This document shows, in pieces, positions 50,609 to 59,015 of a stretch of 64,000 nucleotides of DNA. The notes under the pieces were generated by a model. The model searched no databases, was not told the DNA's origin, and saw only the letters and a list, made by a program, of their open reading frames with translations. Source of the DNA: Clostridia bacterium (GTDB lineage Bacteria > Bacillota > Clostridia > Oscillospirales > Acutalibacteraceae); contig JAFXBG010000001.1 of the NCBI GenBank assembly GCA_017521925.1, forward strand, positions 51,504-115,503. Direction: 5' to 3'. Position 1 is the first letter of the stretch; each line of letters starts with the position of its first letter. The translations under genes and the position numbers were made by a program.

Positions 50609-52366
50609 ATGAAGAATAAAAACAATGTTAAAAAATCATCTTTAAGGCGGTTTTTACCATACTATAAAAAGTACAGAGGTACAATGGTGAAAGACCTTTT
50701 GTGTGCAGCACTTACCACAATCTGCGAGATTATGCTGCCCTTATTGGTTCGTGAAATTACAGGCAGAATTTCTGACGACCCCGTAAGCCTTACTGTGGGT
50801 TTTGTGCTTACCGTTGGTGCGGCGTATCTGGCAATGCGTATTGTTGACGGACTTGCTTACTATTATATGGCAAGTGTGGGTCATATTATGGGTACAAAAA
50901 TCGAAACAGATATGCGAAAAGAGCTTTTCTCACATCTTCAGAAGCTTCATATGGGTTATTATGACAACGCAAAGGTTGGTACTCTTATGAGCCGTATCAC
51001 AGGCGACCTTTTTGATGTTACCGAGTTTGCCCATCACTGCCCTGAGGAGTTCTTTATTGCAGGCATCAAGATTGTCGTTGCATTTATAATCCTCTGTACC
51101 TTCAATGTTCCTTTAACACTTCTTGTGTTCCTTGTAATTCCTCCTATGATAATTGCCCTTACTCTTTTTAACCGTAAAATCAAAAAAGGTTTTCGCCAGC
51201 AGAGAGTGGAAATAGGCGAGCTGAACAGTCAGGTAGAGGACAGTCTTTTAGGTATCCGCGTGGTTAAATCCTTTGCTAATGAGGATATCGAAAACGCAAA
51301 ATTCGACCAAGGCAACAAAAGGTTTTTTGAGATAAAGGCAAAGAACTACAAGTATATGGGTCTTTATGCTTCTACCACACGGTTTTTCGAAGGCTTTATG
51401 TATATAATCGTTGTGGTAGCAGGTACATTGTTTATGATGAACGGTCACATTGACCCTGCGGATTTTGTGGCTTATCTTTTGTTTGTTTCAACCCTTCTGA
51501 CATCTGTAAGGCGAATTGTAGAGTTTGCCGAGCAGTTCCAGCGCGGTATGACGGGTATCGAAAGATTTTACGAAGTCCTTGATACAATCCCTGAAATTAC
51601 CGACAAAGATAACGCCGAAGCCTTAGGAAAGATCAAAGGCGAAATTGAGTTTAAAAATGTTACCTTCCGCTATTCTGAGGAAAACGAGGACGTTTTAGAA
51701 AATATGTCCTTTAAAATCAAAAGCGGCGAAAAGGTGGCTCTTGTAGGCCCCTCAGGCGGCGGTAAAACTACAATCTGCTCACTTATTCCGCGTTTTTACG
51801 AGGTTGACGAGGGTGACATTCTCATTGACAATAAGAGTATAAAAGACGTTACCATAAAAAGCTTAAGGGATAAAATCGGCATTGTTCAGCAGGACGTTTA
51901 CCTTTTCTCAGGCTCCGTTAAAAGCAATATTGCCTACGGCAAAATGGATGCAAGCGATGAAGAAGTTGTTGAGGCGGCAAAGCTTGCAGGTGCTCACGAA
52001 TTTATAATGAGCCTGCCTGACGGTTACGAAACCTATGTAGGCGAAAGAGGCGTTAAGCTTTCGGGCGGACAGAAGCAGAGAATTTCTATAGCAAGGGTGT
52101 TCTTAAAGAATCCCCCTGTGCTTTTACTTGACGAGGCAACCTCGGCGCTTGATAACGAGTCCGAGCTTGTGGTGCAGAAGTCCCTTGAGAAACTTTCAAA
52201 GGGAAGAACCACCATAACGGTTGCCCACAGACTTACAACCATAAAGAATGCCGACCGCATCTTTGTTATCAACAGAAACGGAATTGCAGAAGAAGGCAGT
52301 CACAAAGAGCTTATCGAGAAAAACGGGATTTACAAAGAGCTTTACAGTGCCTATACATCAGTTTAA
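50609..52366 (+). CDS. ABC exporter half-transporter (fused permease and ATPase)
   Basis: The 585-residue type IV ABC exporter has six membrane helices (about residues 25-310) followed by an ATPase domain with Walker A GPSGGGKTT, Q-loop VQQDVYLFSGS, signature LSGGQKQR, Walker B VLLLDEATSALD and switch His VAHRL. As a single gene it would work as a homodimer, probably exporting lipid-like or drug substrates; the substrate is unknown. ATG 50609 is preferred over GTG 50600, which overlaps the GGTGAGG ribosome site. Confidence 0.92.
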   Translation: MKNKNNVKKSSLRRFLPYYKKYRGTMVKDLLCAALTTICEIMLPLLVREITGRISDDPVSLTVGFVLTVGAAYLAMRIVDGLAYYYMASVGHIMGTKIETDMRKELFSHLQKLHMGYYDNAKVGTLMSRITGDLFDVTEFAHHCPEEFFIAGIKIVVAFIILCTFNVPLTLLVFLVIPPMIIALTLFNRKIKKGFRQQRVEIGELNSQVEDSLLGIRVVKSFANEDIENAKFDQGNKRFFEIKAKNYKYMGLYASTTRFFEGFMYIIVVVAGTLFMMNGHIDPADFVAYLLFVSTLLTSVRRIVEFAEQFQRGMTGIERFYEVLDTIPEITDKDNAEALGKIKGEIEFKNVTFRYSEENEDVLENMSFKIKSGEKVALVGPSGGGKTTICSLIPRFYEVDEGDILIDNKSIKDVTIKSLRDKIGIVQQDVYLFSGSVKSNIAYGKMDASDEEVVEAAKLAGAHEFIMSLPDGYETYVGERGVKLSGGQKQRISIARVFLKNPPVLLLDEATSALDNESELVVQKSLEKLSKGRTTITVAHRLTTIKNADRIFVINRNGIAEEGSHKELIEKNGIYKELYSAYTSV

Positions 52367-52384
52367 AATACAGGAGCGATAATT

Positions 52385-53488
52385 ATGTTCGGTGCAAAAA
52401 AGAATTTCGGATTTGGCTGTATGCGTATGCAGATGAATGGCGATGAGGTTGACCACAAGGAGTTTACCAAAATGGTAGACGCCTTTATGGATGCAGGCTT
52501 TAATTATTTTGACACAGCCCACGTTTATATTAATGGCAAAAGCGAAACCGCTTTAAAGGCTTGTCTTACATCCCGTTATCCCAGGGAAAGCTATGTTCTT
52601 ACCAACAAATTAAGTCCAAGCAATTTTAACTCTCAGGAAGAAATCCGCCCTCTTCTGGAGTTACAGCTTTCTGCCTGCGGTGTTGAGTATTTCGACTTCT
52701 GGCTTATGCACGCAATGAACACTGAGCTTTTCGAAAAATATAAAAAGTGCCGTGCTTTTGAAACTGCCCTGGAGCTTAAAGCTGAGGGTAAAATAAAGCA
52801 TCTCGGCATTTCTTTTCACGATAAGGCAGAGGTTTTAAGGCAAATCCTCACCGAATATCCTCAAATTGAGGCGGTGCAGATTCAGTTTAACTACGCGGAT
52901 TTTGAGGATGAAAATATTGAAAGCCGCAAGTGCTACGAGGTTTGCAGGGAATTTAATAAGCCTATTATTGTTATGGAGCCTGTCAAAGGCGGTGCTTTAG
53001 TAAATCTTCCTAAAGAAGCAAGCGAAGTTCTCCAAAACCTCGGCGGTGGCTCAAATGCAAGCTATGCCATACGTTTTGCCGCAGGCTTTGAGGGCGTTTT
53101 TATGGTGCTTTCGGGTATGGGCAATATGGCGATGATGCAGGATAATTTAAGCTTTATGACCGACTTTAAACCTTTAAACGAAACCGAGCGTAAAGCTGTA
53201 GAAAAGGTTTGCGAAATTTTAAAAAAGCAGGATATCGTTCCTTGTACTGACTGCAAATACTGTGTTGAGGGTTGCCCTGTTAATATTAATATTCCTCAGC
53301 TTTTCTCCCTTTTTAACGGCAAAAAACAGCTTAAAGAAAACTCCTCGAAGGCAGACTATGAAAAAGCAACAAAAGACAGCGGCAAAGCGTCAGACTGCAT
53401 TGAGTGCGGTAACTGCGAAAGTGCTTGTCCTCAGCACCTTTCTATAAGAGAGCTTTTAAAAGAAGTTGCAAAAGAATTTGAGGCATAA
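52385..53488 (+). CDS. Aldo/keto reductase with C-terminal 4Fe-4S ferredoxin domain
   Basis: The 367-residue protein has an aldo/keto reductase barrel with the catalytic Asp and Tyr in NYFDTAHVYINGKSE, Lys in VLTNKL and His in FWLMHAMN. A C-terminal region follows with two Fe-S motifs, CTDCKYCVEGCPVNI and CIECGNCESACPQHL, so two 4Fe-4S clusters could feed electrons to the active site. The substrate is unknown. It lies 18 bp after the ABC exporter and 6 bp before the EamA transporter. Confidence 0.9.
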   Translation: MFGAKKNFGFGCMRMQMNGDEVDHKEFTKMVDAFMDAGFNYFDTAHVYINGKSETALKACLTSRYPRESYVLTNKLSPSNFNSQEEIRPLLELQLSACGVEYFDFWLMHAMNTELFEKYKKCRAFETALELKAEGKIKHLGISFHDKAEVLRQILTEYPQIEAVQIQFNYADFEDENIESRKCYEVCREFNKPIIVMEPVKGGALVNLPKEASEVLQNLGGGSNASYAIRFAAGFEGVFMVLSGMGNMAMMQDNLSFMTDFKPLNETERKAVEKVCEILKKQDIVPCTDCKYCVEGCPVNINIPQLFSLFNGKKQLKENSSKADYEKATKDSGKASDCIECGNCESACPQHLSIRELLKEVAKEFEA

Positions 53489-53494
53489 TTTAAT

Positions 53495-54373
53495 ATGAAG
53501 TTTATAGAGAAGAATCCTATAATTATGATTGTAATTGGTGTTTTGGGCATATCCCTTTCATCAATCTTCGTCAAGTTTTCCTCTGCACCCTCGGCGGTAA
53601 CTGCCGCCTACAGGCTGTTGTGGACGGTTCTTATTTTAACTCCCGTGGTTTTTTCAAAAAAGGATACCCGTAAAGAGCTTAAAACCCTTTCTAAAAAAAG
53701 CGTGATTTTAAGTATAGTAAGCGGAGTGTTTCTTGCCGTTCACTTTGTCTTGTGGTTTGAGTCACTAAGCCACACATCCGTTGCAAGCTCTACCACCATT
53801 GTTTGCACTGAGGTTATCTGGGTGGCGTTGGGATACCTTTTTGTGCTTAAGGGTAAGCTTAACGCAAAAGCGATAATCGCAATTGCGGTTACCCTTTTGG
53901 GCAGTGTGCTTATTGCGTACTCCGACTCAGGCGGTGAAACAGGACTTTACGGCGATATTCTGGCACTTTTGGCGGCGGTAGCAGTAGCGGTTTACACCCT
54001 TATCGGAGGTGTGGTCAGAGAAAAGGTAAGCACCACAGTGTATACATACATTGTTTATGTTTCTTGTGCCGTGGTGCTTCTTGGCACCTGCCTTGTGCAG
54101 GGGCATAATCTTTTTGCTTTCGGCATCAGTGCTCCTGTAGTTGGACTTTTGCTGTCCCTGTTTTCTACAATTTTGGGTCACAGCATATTCAGTTGGTGTT
54201 TAAAGTATTTTTCGCCTTCCTTTGTGTCTGCCTCAAAGCTTTGCGAGCCTGTGGTGTCGGCACTTTTTGCGGCTTTTATCTTTACCGAAATCCCGACACT
54301 TCTGCAAATTGCAGGTGCGGTGCTGGTTTTGGGCGGAGTGCTTTTTTACTCCCTTATCGAAACAAAAAAGTAA
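53495..54373 (+). CDS. EamA/DMT-family transporter
   Basis: The 292-residue protein has ten predicted membrane helices in two five-helix EamA repeats, with GVLGISLSSIFVKFSSAPSAVTAAYRLLW at the start of the first and LFAFGISAPVVGLLLSLFSTILGHSIFSW in the second. The family moves small metabolites or drugs across the membrane; no substrate can be assigned. Confidence 0.9.
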   Translation: MKFIEKNPIIMIVIGVLGISLSSIFVKFSSAPSAVTAAYRLLWTVLILTPVVFSKKDTRKELKTLSKKSVILSIVSGVFLAVHFVLWFESLSHTSVASSTTIVCTEVIWVALGYLFVLKGKLNAKAIIAIAVTLLGSVLIAYSDSGGETGLYGDILALLAAVAVAVYTLIGGVVREKVSTTVYTYIVYVSCAVVLLGTCLVQGHNLFAFGISAPVVGLLLSLFSTILGHSIFSWCLKYFSPSFVSASKLCEPVVSALFAAFIFTEIPTLLQIAGAVLVLGGVLFYSLIETKK

Positions 54374-54400
54374 GTGTATAACAATACCGGGAGGTAAGCT

Positions 54401-54775
54401 TTGACCGGGAAAATTCTTGAATATATAAAGGACTATTATGGTGTTGAGGTTGAGTACCTATGGGAGTCAACCCCCGAAAACGGAGCTTTAAGAAATCCAA
54501 ATAATAAAAAGTGGTTTGCTGTGCTTTTAGGTTCTTTGCCAAAAAGCAAGTTGGGTGTAAAATCAGATGAAAAAGCAGATGTACTAAACCTTAAGTGTGA
54601 CCCTCTTTTTACCTTTACGGTGGTAGATAATGTTCGTATTTTTCCGGGGTTTCATATGAATAAGGAGCATTGGATTTCTGTTCTTTTAGACGGTTCGGTA
54701 GATATCGACGAGCTAAAAATGCTTGTGGATATGAGCTTTGAGCTTGTAAATTCCTTAAGCAAAAAGAAAAAATAA
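54401..54775 (+). CDS. MmcQ/YjbR-family protein
   Basis: The 124-residue protein matches the MmcQ/YjbR double-stranded DNA-binding-like fold: PENGALRNPNNKKWFAVLLGSL, LNLKCDPLF, FPGFHMNKEHWISVLLDG and LKMLVDMSFELVN. The molecular role is unknown. It starts with TTG at 54401 directly after GGGAGGTAAGC. A terminator separates it from the ArsR-led operon. Confidence 0.88.
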   Translation: MTGKILEYIKDYYGVEVEYLWESTPENGALRNPNNKKWFAVLLGSLPKSKLGVKSDEKADVLNLKCDPLFTFTVVDNVRIFPGFHMNKEHWISVLLDGSVDIDELKMLVDMSFELVNSLSKKKK

Positions 54776-54776
54776 A

Positions 54777-54822
54777 ACTTCCCGAGGCTTTGAGTTTTTG
54801 CTCGCCTCGGGAATATTTTCAC
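54777..54822 (+). terminator. Terminator after the MmcQ/YjbR gene
   Basis: TTCCCGAGGC pairs with GCCTCGGGAA and is followed by TATTTTC. Confidence 0.8.
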
Positions 54823-54830
54823 AAAACATA

Positions 54831-54859
54831 TTGACAACTATCTATGTGTGGTTTATAAT
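54831..54859 (+). promoter_or_regulatory. Consensus promoter of the ArsR-led operon
   Basis: TTGACA (54831-54836) and TATAAT (54854-54859) are perfect matches with a 17-base spacer. Confidence 0.9.
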
Positions 54860-54861
54860 GT

Positions 54862-54883
54862 CATATAGACAAACATCTATGTG
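54862..54883. promoter_or_regulatory. Candidate ArsR operator
   Basis: CATATAGA-CAAACA-TCTATGTG is an imperfect palindrome between the -10 box and the ArsR start. The half site TCTATGTG also occurs inside the promoter spacer at 54841-54848, so two sites may flank the -10 box. Confidence 0.5.
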
Positions 54884-54892
54884 AGGTGCAAA

Positions 54893-55192
54893 ATGGAAAC
54901 TTATGAGAAAAACACAGCTTTGGTTTTCAAGGCTTTTTGTGATGAAAACCGCATTAAAATTCTTAACATCTTATCTTCAGGCGAAAAGTGTGCCTGCAAG
55001 CTTTTAGAGGCGTTAAGCGTTACTCAGCCTACACTTTCCCACCATATGAAAATCCTCTGTGATGCAGGGGTTGTAAAGGCCAGAAAAGACGGCAAGTGGA
55101 TGTACTACAGTCTTTCTTATGAGGGATTGAGGGTGGCAGAGGAATATCTCTGCACTCTAAAAAACACAGGAAAGGAAAATGAAAATGACTAA
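54893..55192 (+). CDS. ArsR/SmtB-family metalloregulator
   Basis: This 99-residue winged-helix repressor has the DNA-reading helix LSVTQPTLSHHMKILCDAGVV and the wing KARKDGKWMYYSLS. The alpha-3 sensing position carries Cys33-x-Cys35 (EKCACKLLEAL), like the ELCVCDL motif of arsenic/antimony-sensing ArsR, with an additional Cys56. It should leave DNA when a thiol-reactive metalloid binds (inference). ATG 54893 follows GAGGTG. It is the first gene of a seven-gene run and overlaps the next gene. Confidence 0.92.
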   Translation: METYEKNTALVFKAFCDENRIKILNILSSGEKCACKLLEALSVTQPTLSHHMKILCDAGVVKARKDGKWMYYSLSYEGLRVAEEYLCTLKNTGKENEND

Positions 55193-55628
55193 ATCAGAAA
55201 AAGCGCTTGACCTTTTTGCAAATAATTTTAACTGTTCTCAGGCGGTGCTTACCGCCTTTGCCTCCGATTTCGGCATTGACGAGGAGCTTGCCCTTAAGCT
55301 TGGCACATCCTTCGGAGGCGGTGCACGAAACGGCGAAATCTGCGGTGCGGTTTCGGGTGCACTTCTTGTTTTGGGCTTAAAGTACGGCCACTACATTGCA
55401 TCGGACAACGAGCAGAAGTCACGCTCCTATGCCATTGCCGTTGATTATACAAACCGCTTCAAAGAGGCAAACGGGTCTATAGTCTGCCGCAATTTGTTAG
55501 GATATGACCTGACAATTCCCGAAGAAGCAGCTTGCATTAAGGAGAAGTGTCTCTTTGCAGAGGTTTGCCCTAAAATGATTAAAAGTGCCGTGGATATCCT
55601 TGAAGATGTTTTAGGCGATTATCAGTAA
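55185..55628 (+). CDS. C_GCAxxG_C_C family redox protein (second paralogue)
   Basis: The 147-residue paralogue of the protein at 3257 has NFNCSQAV near residue 15, FGGGARNGEICGAVSGALLVLG, then single Cys residues in IVCRNLLG, AACIKEKC and EVCPKMI. The C-terminal half is richer in Cys than in the first copy. The start overlaps the arsR stop; ATG 55185 is favoured over 55179 by spacing from AGGAAAGG. Operon position suggests a role in handling thiol-reactive stress or metalloids. Confidence 0.85.
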   Translation: MTKSEKALDLFANNFNCSQAVLTAFASDFGIDEELALKLGTSFGGGARNGEICGAVSGALLVLGLKYGHYIASDNEQKSRSYAIAVDYTNRFKEANGSIVCRNLLGYDLTIPEEAACIKEKCLFAEVCPKMIKSAVDILEDVLGDYQ

Positions 55629-55642
55629 AAGGGGGTAGTATT

Positions 55643-56179
55643 ATGAATGATAAAAACATAGCGGCTCTGTGTCTTGCAGAAAAATCAAAAAATCCAGTAG
55701 AAATTCTCTTAAACCTTGCCAAGAGTCTTGACTGCCCTGTGCATAATCCCGTGCACCATATCCTTGTAGGCTCGGCATTGCTTACTGCCTACAAGAATTC
55801 AGGCGGTAATATTGACCTTGAGAAATCCCTTGCCGAGCTTAAAAACCGTGCAGAGCAGGTGCCCGGCGGAGCTTGCGGTTTTTGGGGAGCCTGCGGTGCA
55901 GGAATTTCAAGCGGAATGTTCATTTCAATTGTCACAGGTTCAAATCCCCTTTCAGGTAAAGTCTGGGGACTTTCAAATATGATGACGTCAAAATCTCTCG
56001 GTGCTATCGGCGAGGTTGGAGGACCCAGGTGCTGTAAGCGTAACTCTTACCTTGCTATAACTGAGGCAGTAAAATTTGCAAAAGATAATCTGGGCGTTGA
56101 AATGGAAATTGATAAAATCAAATGCACTCACTTTGCTCAGAATAATCAGTGCATAGGAGAGAGGTGCCCGTTCAGATGA
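55643..56179 (+). CDS. DUF5714-domain protein, Cys-rich
   Basis: The 178-residue protein has HNPVHHILVGSALLTAYKN, the Gly/Cys block GGACGFWGACGAGISSGMF, MTSKSLGAIGEVGGPRCCKRNSY and a C-terminal CTHFAQNNQCIGERCPF. These fit DUF5714, a family without a known reaction. At least nine Cys residues, many paired, suggest metal or Fe-S binding. GGGGG lies before ATG 55643. Its stop overlaps the ArsC-like start (ATGA), which indicates coupling. Confidence 0.8.
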   Translation: MNDKNIAALCLAEKSKNPVEILLNLAKSLDCPVHNPVHHILVGSALLTAYKNSGGNIDLEKSLAELKNRAEQVPGGACGFWGACGAGISSGMFISIVTGSNPLSGKVWGLSNMMTSKSLGAIGEVGGPRCCKRNSYLAITEAVKFAKDNLGVEMEIDKIKCTHFAQNNQCIGERCPFR

Positions 56180-56559
56180 AAAAGAAAATAGCCTTTATCT
56201 GTATACACAACTCCTGCCGAAGTCAGATTGCCGAGGCTTTGGGCAAGCACTTAAGAAGCGATGATTTTGACTTTTACTCTGCAGGAACAGAAACAAAGCC
56301 TCAGATAAACCGCGATGCAGTAAGGCTTATGAAAGAGCTTTACGGCATTGATATGGACTTATCTCAATATAGCAAAACTTTCGATAAAGTACCTGCTCCC
56401 GACGTAGCCATCTCAATGGGTTGCGATGTGGACTGCCCATTTATCGGCAGAGAGTTTGATGCAAACTGGGGACTTTCAGACCCCACAGGCAAAGCTGACG
56501 AGGAGTTTATCAAAGTCATAAAGCAGATTGAAGAAAATATAAAGACACTTACTTACTAA
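56176..56559 (+). CDS. ArsC-like arsenate reductase / low-molecular-weight phosphatase family
   Basis: The 127-residue protein has the P-loop CIHNSCR (Cys9 to Arg15), a second redox region MGCDVDCPF (Cys83, Cys87), and WGLSDPTGK with the general acid Asp. This layout matches thioredoxin-linked ArsC, in which three Cys relay electrons to arsenate, better than a pure tyrosine phosphatase, which lacks the Cys83/Cys87 pair. It starts with ATG overlapping the preceding stop. No arsenite pump (ArsB or Acr3) is in the operon, so arsenate reduction as the true role remains unproven. Confidence 0.85.
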   Translation: MKKKIAFICIHNSCRSQIAEALGKHLRSDDFDFYSAGTETKPQINRDAVRLMKELYGIDMDLSQYSKTFDKVPAPDVAISMGCDVDCPFIGREFDANWGLSDPTGKADEEFIKVIKQIEENIKTLTY

Positions 56560-56592
56560 TCTTAGAAATTGAATGCAGGAAAGGTGAGCTAT

Positions 56593-57123
56593 ATGAATTT
56601 TACAGAAATCGCAAATAACAGGCAGTCCTGCCGAGCATATAACAGTGAGCGTGAAGTAGAGCAGGAGAAGCTTAATGCTATCTTAGAGTCTGCAAGACTT
56701 TCGCCCTCTGCCTGTAACGGTCAGCCTTATCACATCACAGTATGCAAGGGAGAAAGTGCAGAGAAAGTGGCAAAGGCTACTCAGGGGTTGGGTATGAATA
56801 AGTTTGCCACTCAGGCTCCTGTGGTGTTGGTAATCTCCGAGATGCCCTATGTTAAGTCTGCCGCTTTAGGTGCGAAGGTGAAGCACAACGACTACCGTTC
56901 TATAGACATTGGAATTCTTTCTGCCTACATCACAGCAGAAGCTACCGCTCAGGGACTTTCAACTTGTATTCTCGGCTGGCTTGACGACCCCAAAATACGC
57001 GAAATCTGTGACCTTTCGGGACAGGTAAGATTGGTAATCACCCTAGGCTATGCAAAAGACGACGACAAACTCAGAGATAAGAAACGCAAGGATATGGACG
57101 AACTTGTAAGCTTTATTGAATAA
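56593..57123 (+). CDS. Nitroreductase-family FMN oxidoreductase
   Basis: The 176-residue flavoprotein has NRQSCRAYNSEREVEQEKLNAILESARLSPSACNGQPYHITV (FMN and N-terminal pattern), DIGILSAYITAEATAQGLSTCILGWLD and LGYAKDDDKLRDKKRKDMDELV at the end. It probably reduces a small electrophile with NAD(P)H and FMN. ATG 56593 follows AAAGGTGAG; an upstream in-frame start at 56569 has no ribosome site. Confidence 0.9.
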   Translation: MNFTEIANNRQSCRAYNSEREVEQEKLNAILESARLSPSACNGQPYHITVCKGESAEKVAKATQGLGMNKFATQAPVVLVISEMPYVKSAALGAKVKHNDYRSIDIGILSAYITAEATAQGLSTCILGWLDDPKIREICDLSGQVRLVITLGYAKDDDKLRDKKRKDMDELVSFIE

Positions 57124-57135
57124 GGGGCTAAGAAA

Positions 57136-57513
57136 ATGGATAAATACAAAAATGAAACAGCAAAGCGTTTCGGCAGCACTGATGCCTACAAGGAATTCGA
57201 GCAACGAACCGCTAGCTACACCGAGGCGGATTTTGCAACTTCTGCTGAAGGGTTAAATGAAGTTTTTGCAAAGTTTGCTAAGTGCAAAGCCAAGGGCAAT
57301 ACTCCTGATTCAGATAATGCTCAGATTCTTGTAAAAGAACTTCAAAACTACATAACAAACAACTTTTACACCTGCACCGATGAAATATTAAAGGGTTTAG
57401 GAGTAATGTACACCGCCGATGAAAGATTCAAAGAAAATATTGATGAAAACGGTTCTGATACAGCGGAGTTTGTAAGCAAGGCTGTTGAGATTTACTGCAA
57501 AGGACAGACATAA
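57136..57513 (+). CDS. Stand-alone TipAS-domain protein
   Basis: The 125-residue protein matches the TipAS antibiotic-recognition fold: YKNETAKRFGSTDAYKEFEQRTASYTEADF, then FAKCKAKGNTPDSDNAQILVKELQNYITNNFYTCTDEIL and LGVMYTADERFKENIDENG. In full TipA the domain follows a MerR-type HTH and traps thiopeptides; here the HTH is missing, as in the short TipAS form. Ligand unknown. Its stop TAA directly precedes the ATG of the SDR gene. Confidence 0.8.
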   Translation: MDKYKNETAKRFGSTDAYKEFEQRTASYTEADFATSAEGLNEVFAKFAKCKAKGNTPDSDNAQILVKELQNYITNNFYTCTDEILKGLGVMYTADERFKENIDENGSDTAEFVSKAVEIYCKGQT

Positions 57514-58323
57514 ATGATACCGTCAATACTTGTAACAGGTGCGTACGGAGGCATGGGCAAGGCCACCGTGAAACTTTTGAGAGACAACGGCTTTCGCGTT
57601 TTTGCCCTTGATAAAACCATAGGCGAAGCTGAAGAGAATATCGTCCCGATTAAGGCGGATATCACCGATGAGGCAAGTGTTAAGCTTGCATTTGAGCAGA
57701 CAAGAGCAATTACAAAAGAGCTGTTTGCCATTGTTCACTTTGCAGGGGTTTATATGCTTGACTCTTTGGTGGAAATAGAAAGTGATAGCTTTGAGCGGAT
57801 TTTTAAAATCAACGTGGAAGGTGCTTTTCTTGTGAACAAAGCCTTCCTTCCGCTTCTGGGTGAGGGCTCCCGTATTGTTATCACCACAAGTGAGCTTGCA
57901 CCTCTTGACCCTTTGCCATTTACGGGTATCTATGCGGTAACAAAATCTGCACTGGATAAATATGCCTATTCTCTCAGGATGGAGCTTCAGTTGAAAGATA
58001 TAAAGGTAAGTGTCCTACGTGCAGGGGCTGTACAGACAGGTATGCTTGGGGTTTCCACCGATGCCCTTGATAAGTTCTGCGAAAAAACAAAGCTTTACAA
58101 ATGCAACGCTGATAGATTCAAACGCATAGTAGACAGCGTAGAGGCAAGAAGCGTAGCCCCTGAGAAGATTGCTGAAAAGACACTCAGAATACTTAGTAAA
58201 AAATCTCCGAAATTCGCATACAAAATCAACCGAAATCCCTTACTGCTGATGCTTGATATATTGCCAAAAGGGTTACAGTTCTGGGTAATAAAACAAGTGC
58301 TTAAGAGCAAAGACGAAACTTAA
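57514..58323 (+). CDS. Short-chain dehydrogenase/reductase
   Basis: The 269-residue Rossmann-fold oxidoreductase has the cofactor motif TGAYGGMGKA at residues 7-16, an Asp in ALDKTIG that favours NAD(H), the catalytic Ser in VITTSELA and the YAVTK motif (Tyr and Lys). It is the last gene of the run and is followed by a strong terminator. Substrate unknown. Confidence 0.9.
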   Translation: MIPSILVTGAYGGMGKATVKLLRDNGFRVFALDKTIGEAEENIVPIKADITDEASVKLAFEQTRAITKELFAIVHFAGVYMLDSLVEIESDSFERIFKINVEGAFLVNKAFLPLLGEGSRIVITTSELAPLDPLPFTGIYAVTKSALDKYAYSLRMELQLKDIKVSVLRAGAVQTGMLGVSTDALDKFCEKTKLYKCNADRFKRIVDSVEARSVAPEKIAEKTLRILSKKSPKFAYKINRNPLLLMLDILPKGLQFWVIKQVLKSKDET

Positions 58324-58328
58324 TATAC

Positions 58329-58375
58329 ATAAAAAGCAACCTTGCATTTTAATCTTTGCAAGGTTGCTTTTTGGT
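58329..58375. terminator. Bidirectional terminator between the SDR gene and xpt
   Basis: AAAAAGCAACCTTGCA pairs with TGCAAGGTTGCTTTTT, a 16-bp perfect stem between convergent genes. Confidence 0.9.
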
Positions 58376-58390
58376 TATGTATTAAAATTT

Positions 58391-58975
58391 TCAGTTCTGC
58401 TCACGGAAGGTAATAGTACCTGTTTCGGCGTCCATTGCATCAATAATTGCCAAAGATTCCACCTGATAACCCATATTGCGGATTGCTCTGCCACCATACT
58501 GAAAGCCTTTTTCAATAGCGATACCGCAACCCTCAACTATAGCACCTGCGGATTCTGTAATGGAGATAAGTCCCTGTAATGCACAGCCGTTGGCAAGGAA
58601 ATCGTCGATAATTAAAACGTGCTCGCCCTCGCTTAAAAACTTTTTGGAAACGATAACTGTGTTCTTGTTTTTATGAGTGAAGGACTCAACTTCAGCAACG
58701 TACATTTCGCCGTCAAGATTTATGGACTTGGCTTTTTTCGCAAAAACCATGGGAACACCAAATTCCTTTGCAACAAAAGCGGCGATAGCAATACCTGATG
58801 CTTCAATTGTAAGAACCTTGGTAATATTCTTATCGCCAAAGCGGCGTTTGAATTCACGGCCGATTTCTTCCATCAGGGAAATGTCCATCTGATGGTTTAA
58901 GAAGCTGTCTACTTTCAGAACATTGCCGTGCTTAACAACTCCGTCTTTAGTGATTTTCTCTTCTAAAAAATTCAT
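58391..58975 (-). CDS. xpt: Xanthine phosphoribosyltransferase
   Basis: The 194-residue salvage enzyme converts xanthine and PRPP to XMP. Features are [31 protein letters not shown] at the start, [15 protein letters not shown], and the PRPP loop [21 protein letters not shown] 58975 follows AAAGGAG. It lies 40 bp downstream of the flavoprotein gene and is probably co-transcribed. No purine riboswitch is visible before the pair. Confidence 0.95.
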   Translation of the reverse strand: MNFLEEKITKDGVVKHGNVLKVDSFLNHQMDISLMEEIGREFKRRFGDKNITKVLTIEASGIAIAAFVAKEFGVPMVFAKKAKSINLDGEMYVAEVESFTHKNKNTVIVSKKFLSEGEHVLIIDDFLANGCALQGLISITESAGAIVEGCGIAIEKGFQYGGRAIRNMGYQVESLAIIDAMDAETGTITFREQN

Positions 58976-59015
58976 ATATCTGAGCTCCTTTATATAAGAA
59001 TAATTTTGCAATTAA

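Noticed and set aside
54893-58323. Classical arsenic resistance (ars) operon
   Set aside because: ArsR and an ArsC-like protein are present, but there is no arsB, acr3 or arsA, and the other genes are not typical; I describe it only as ArsR-led.
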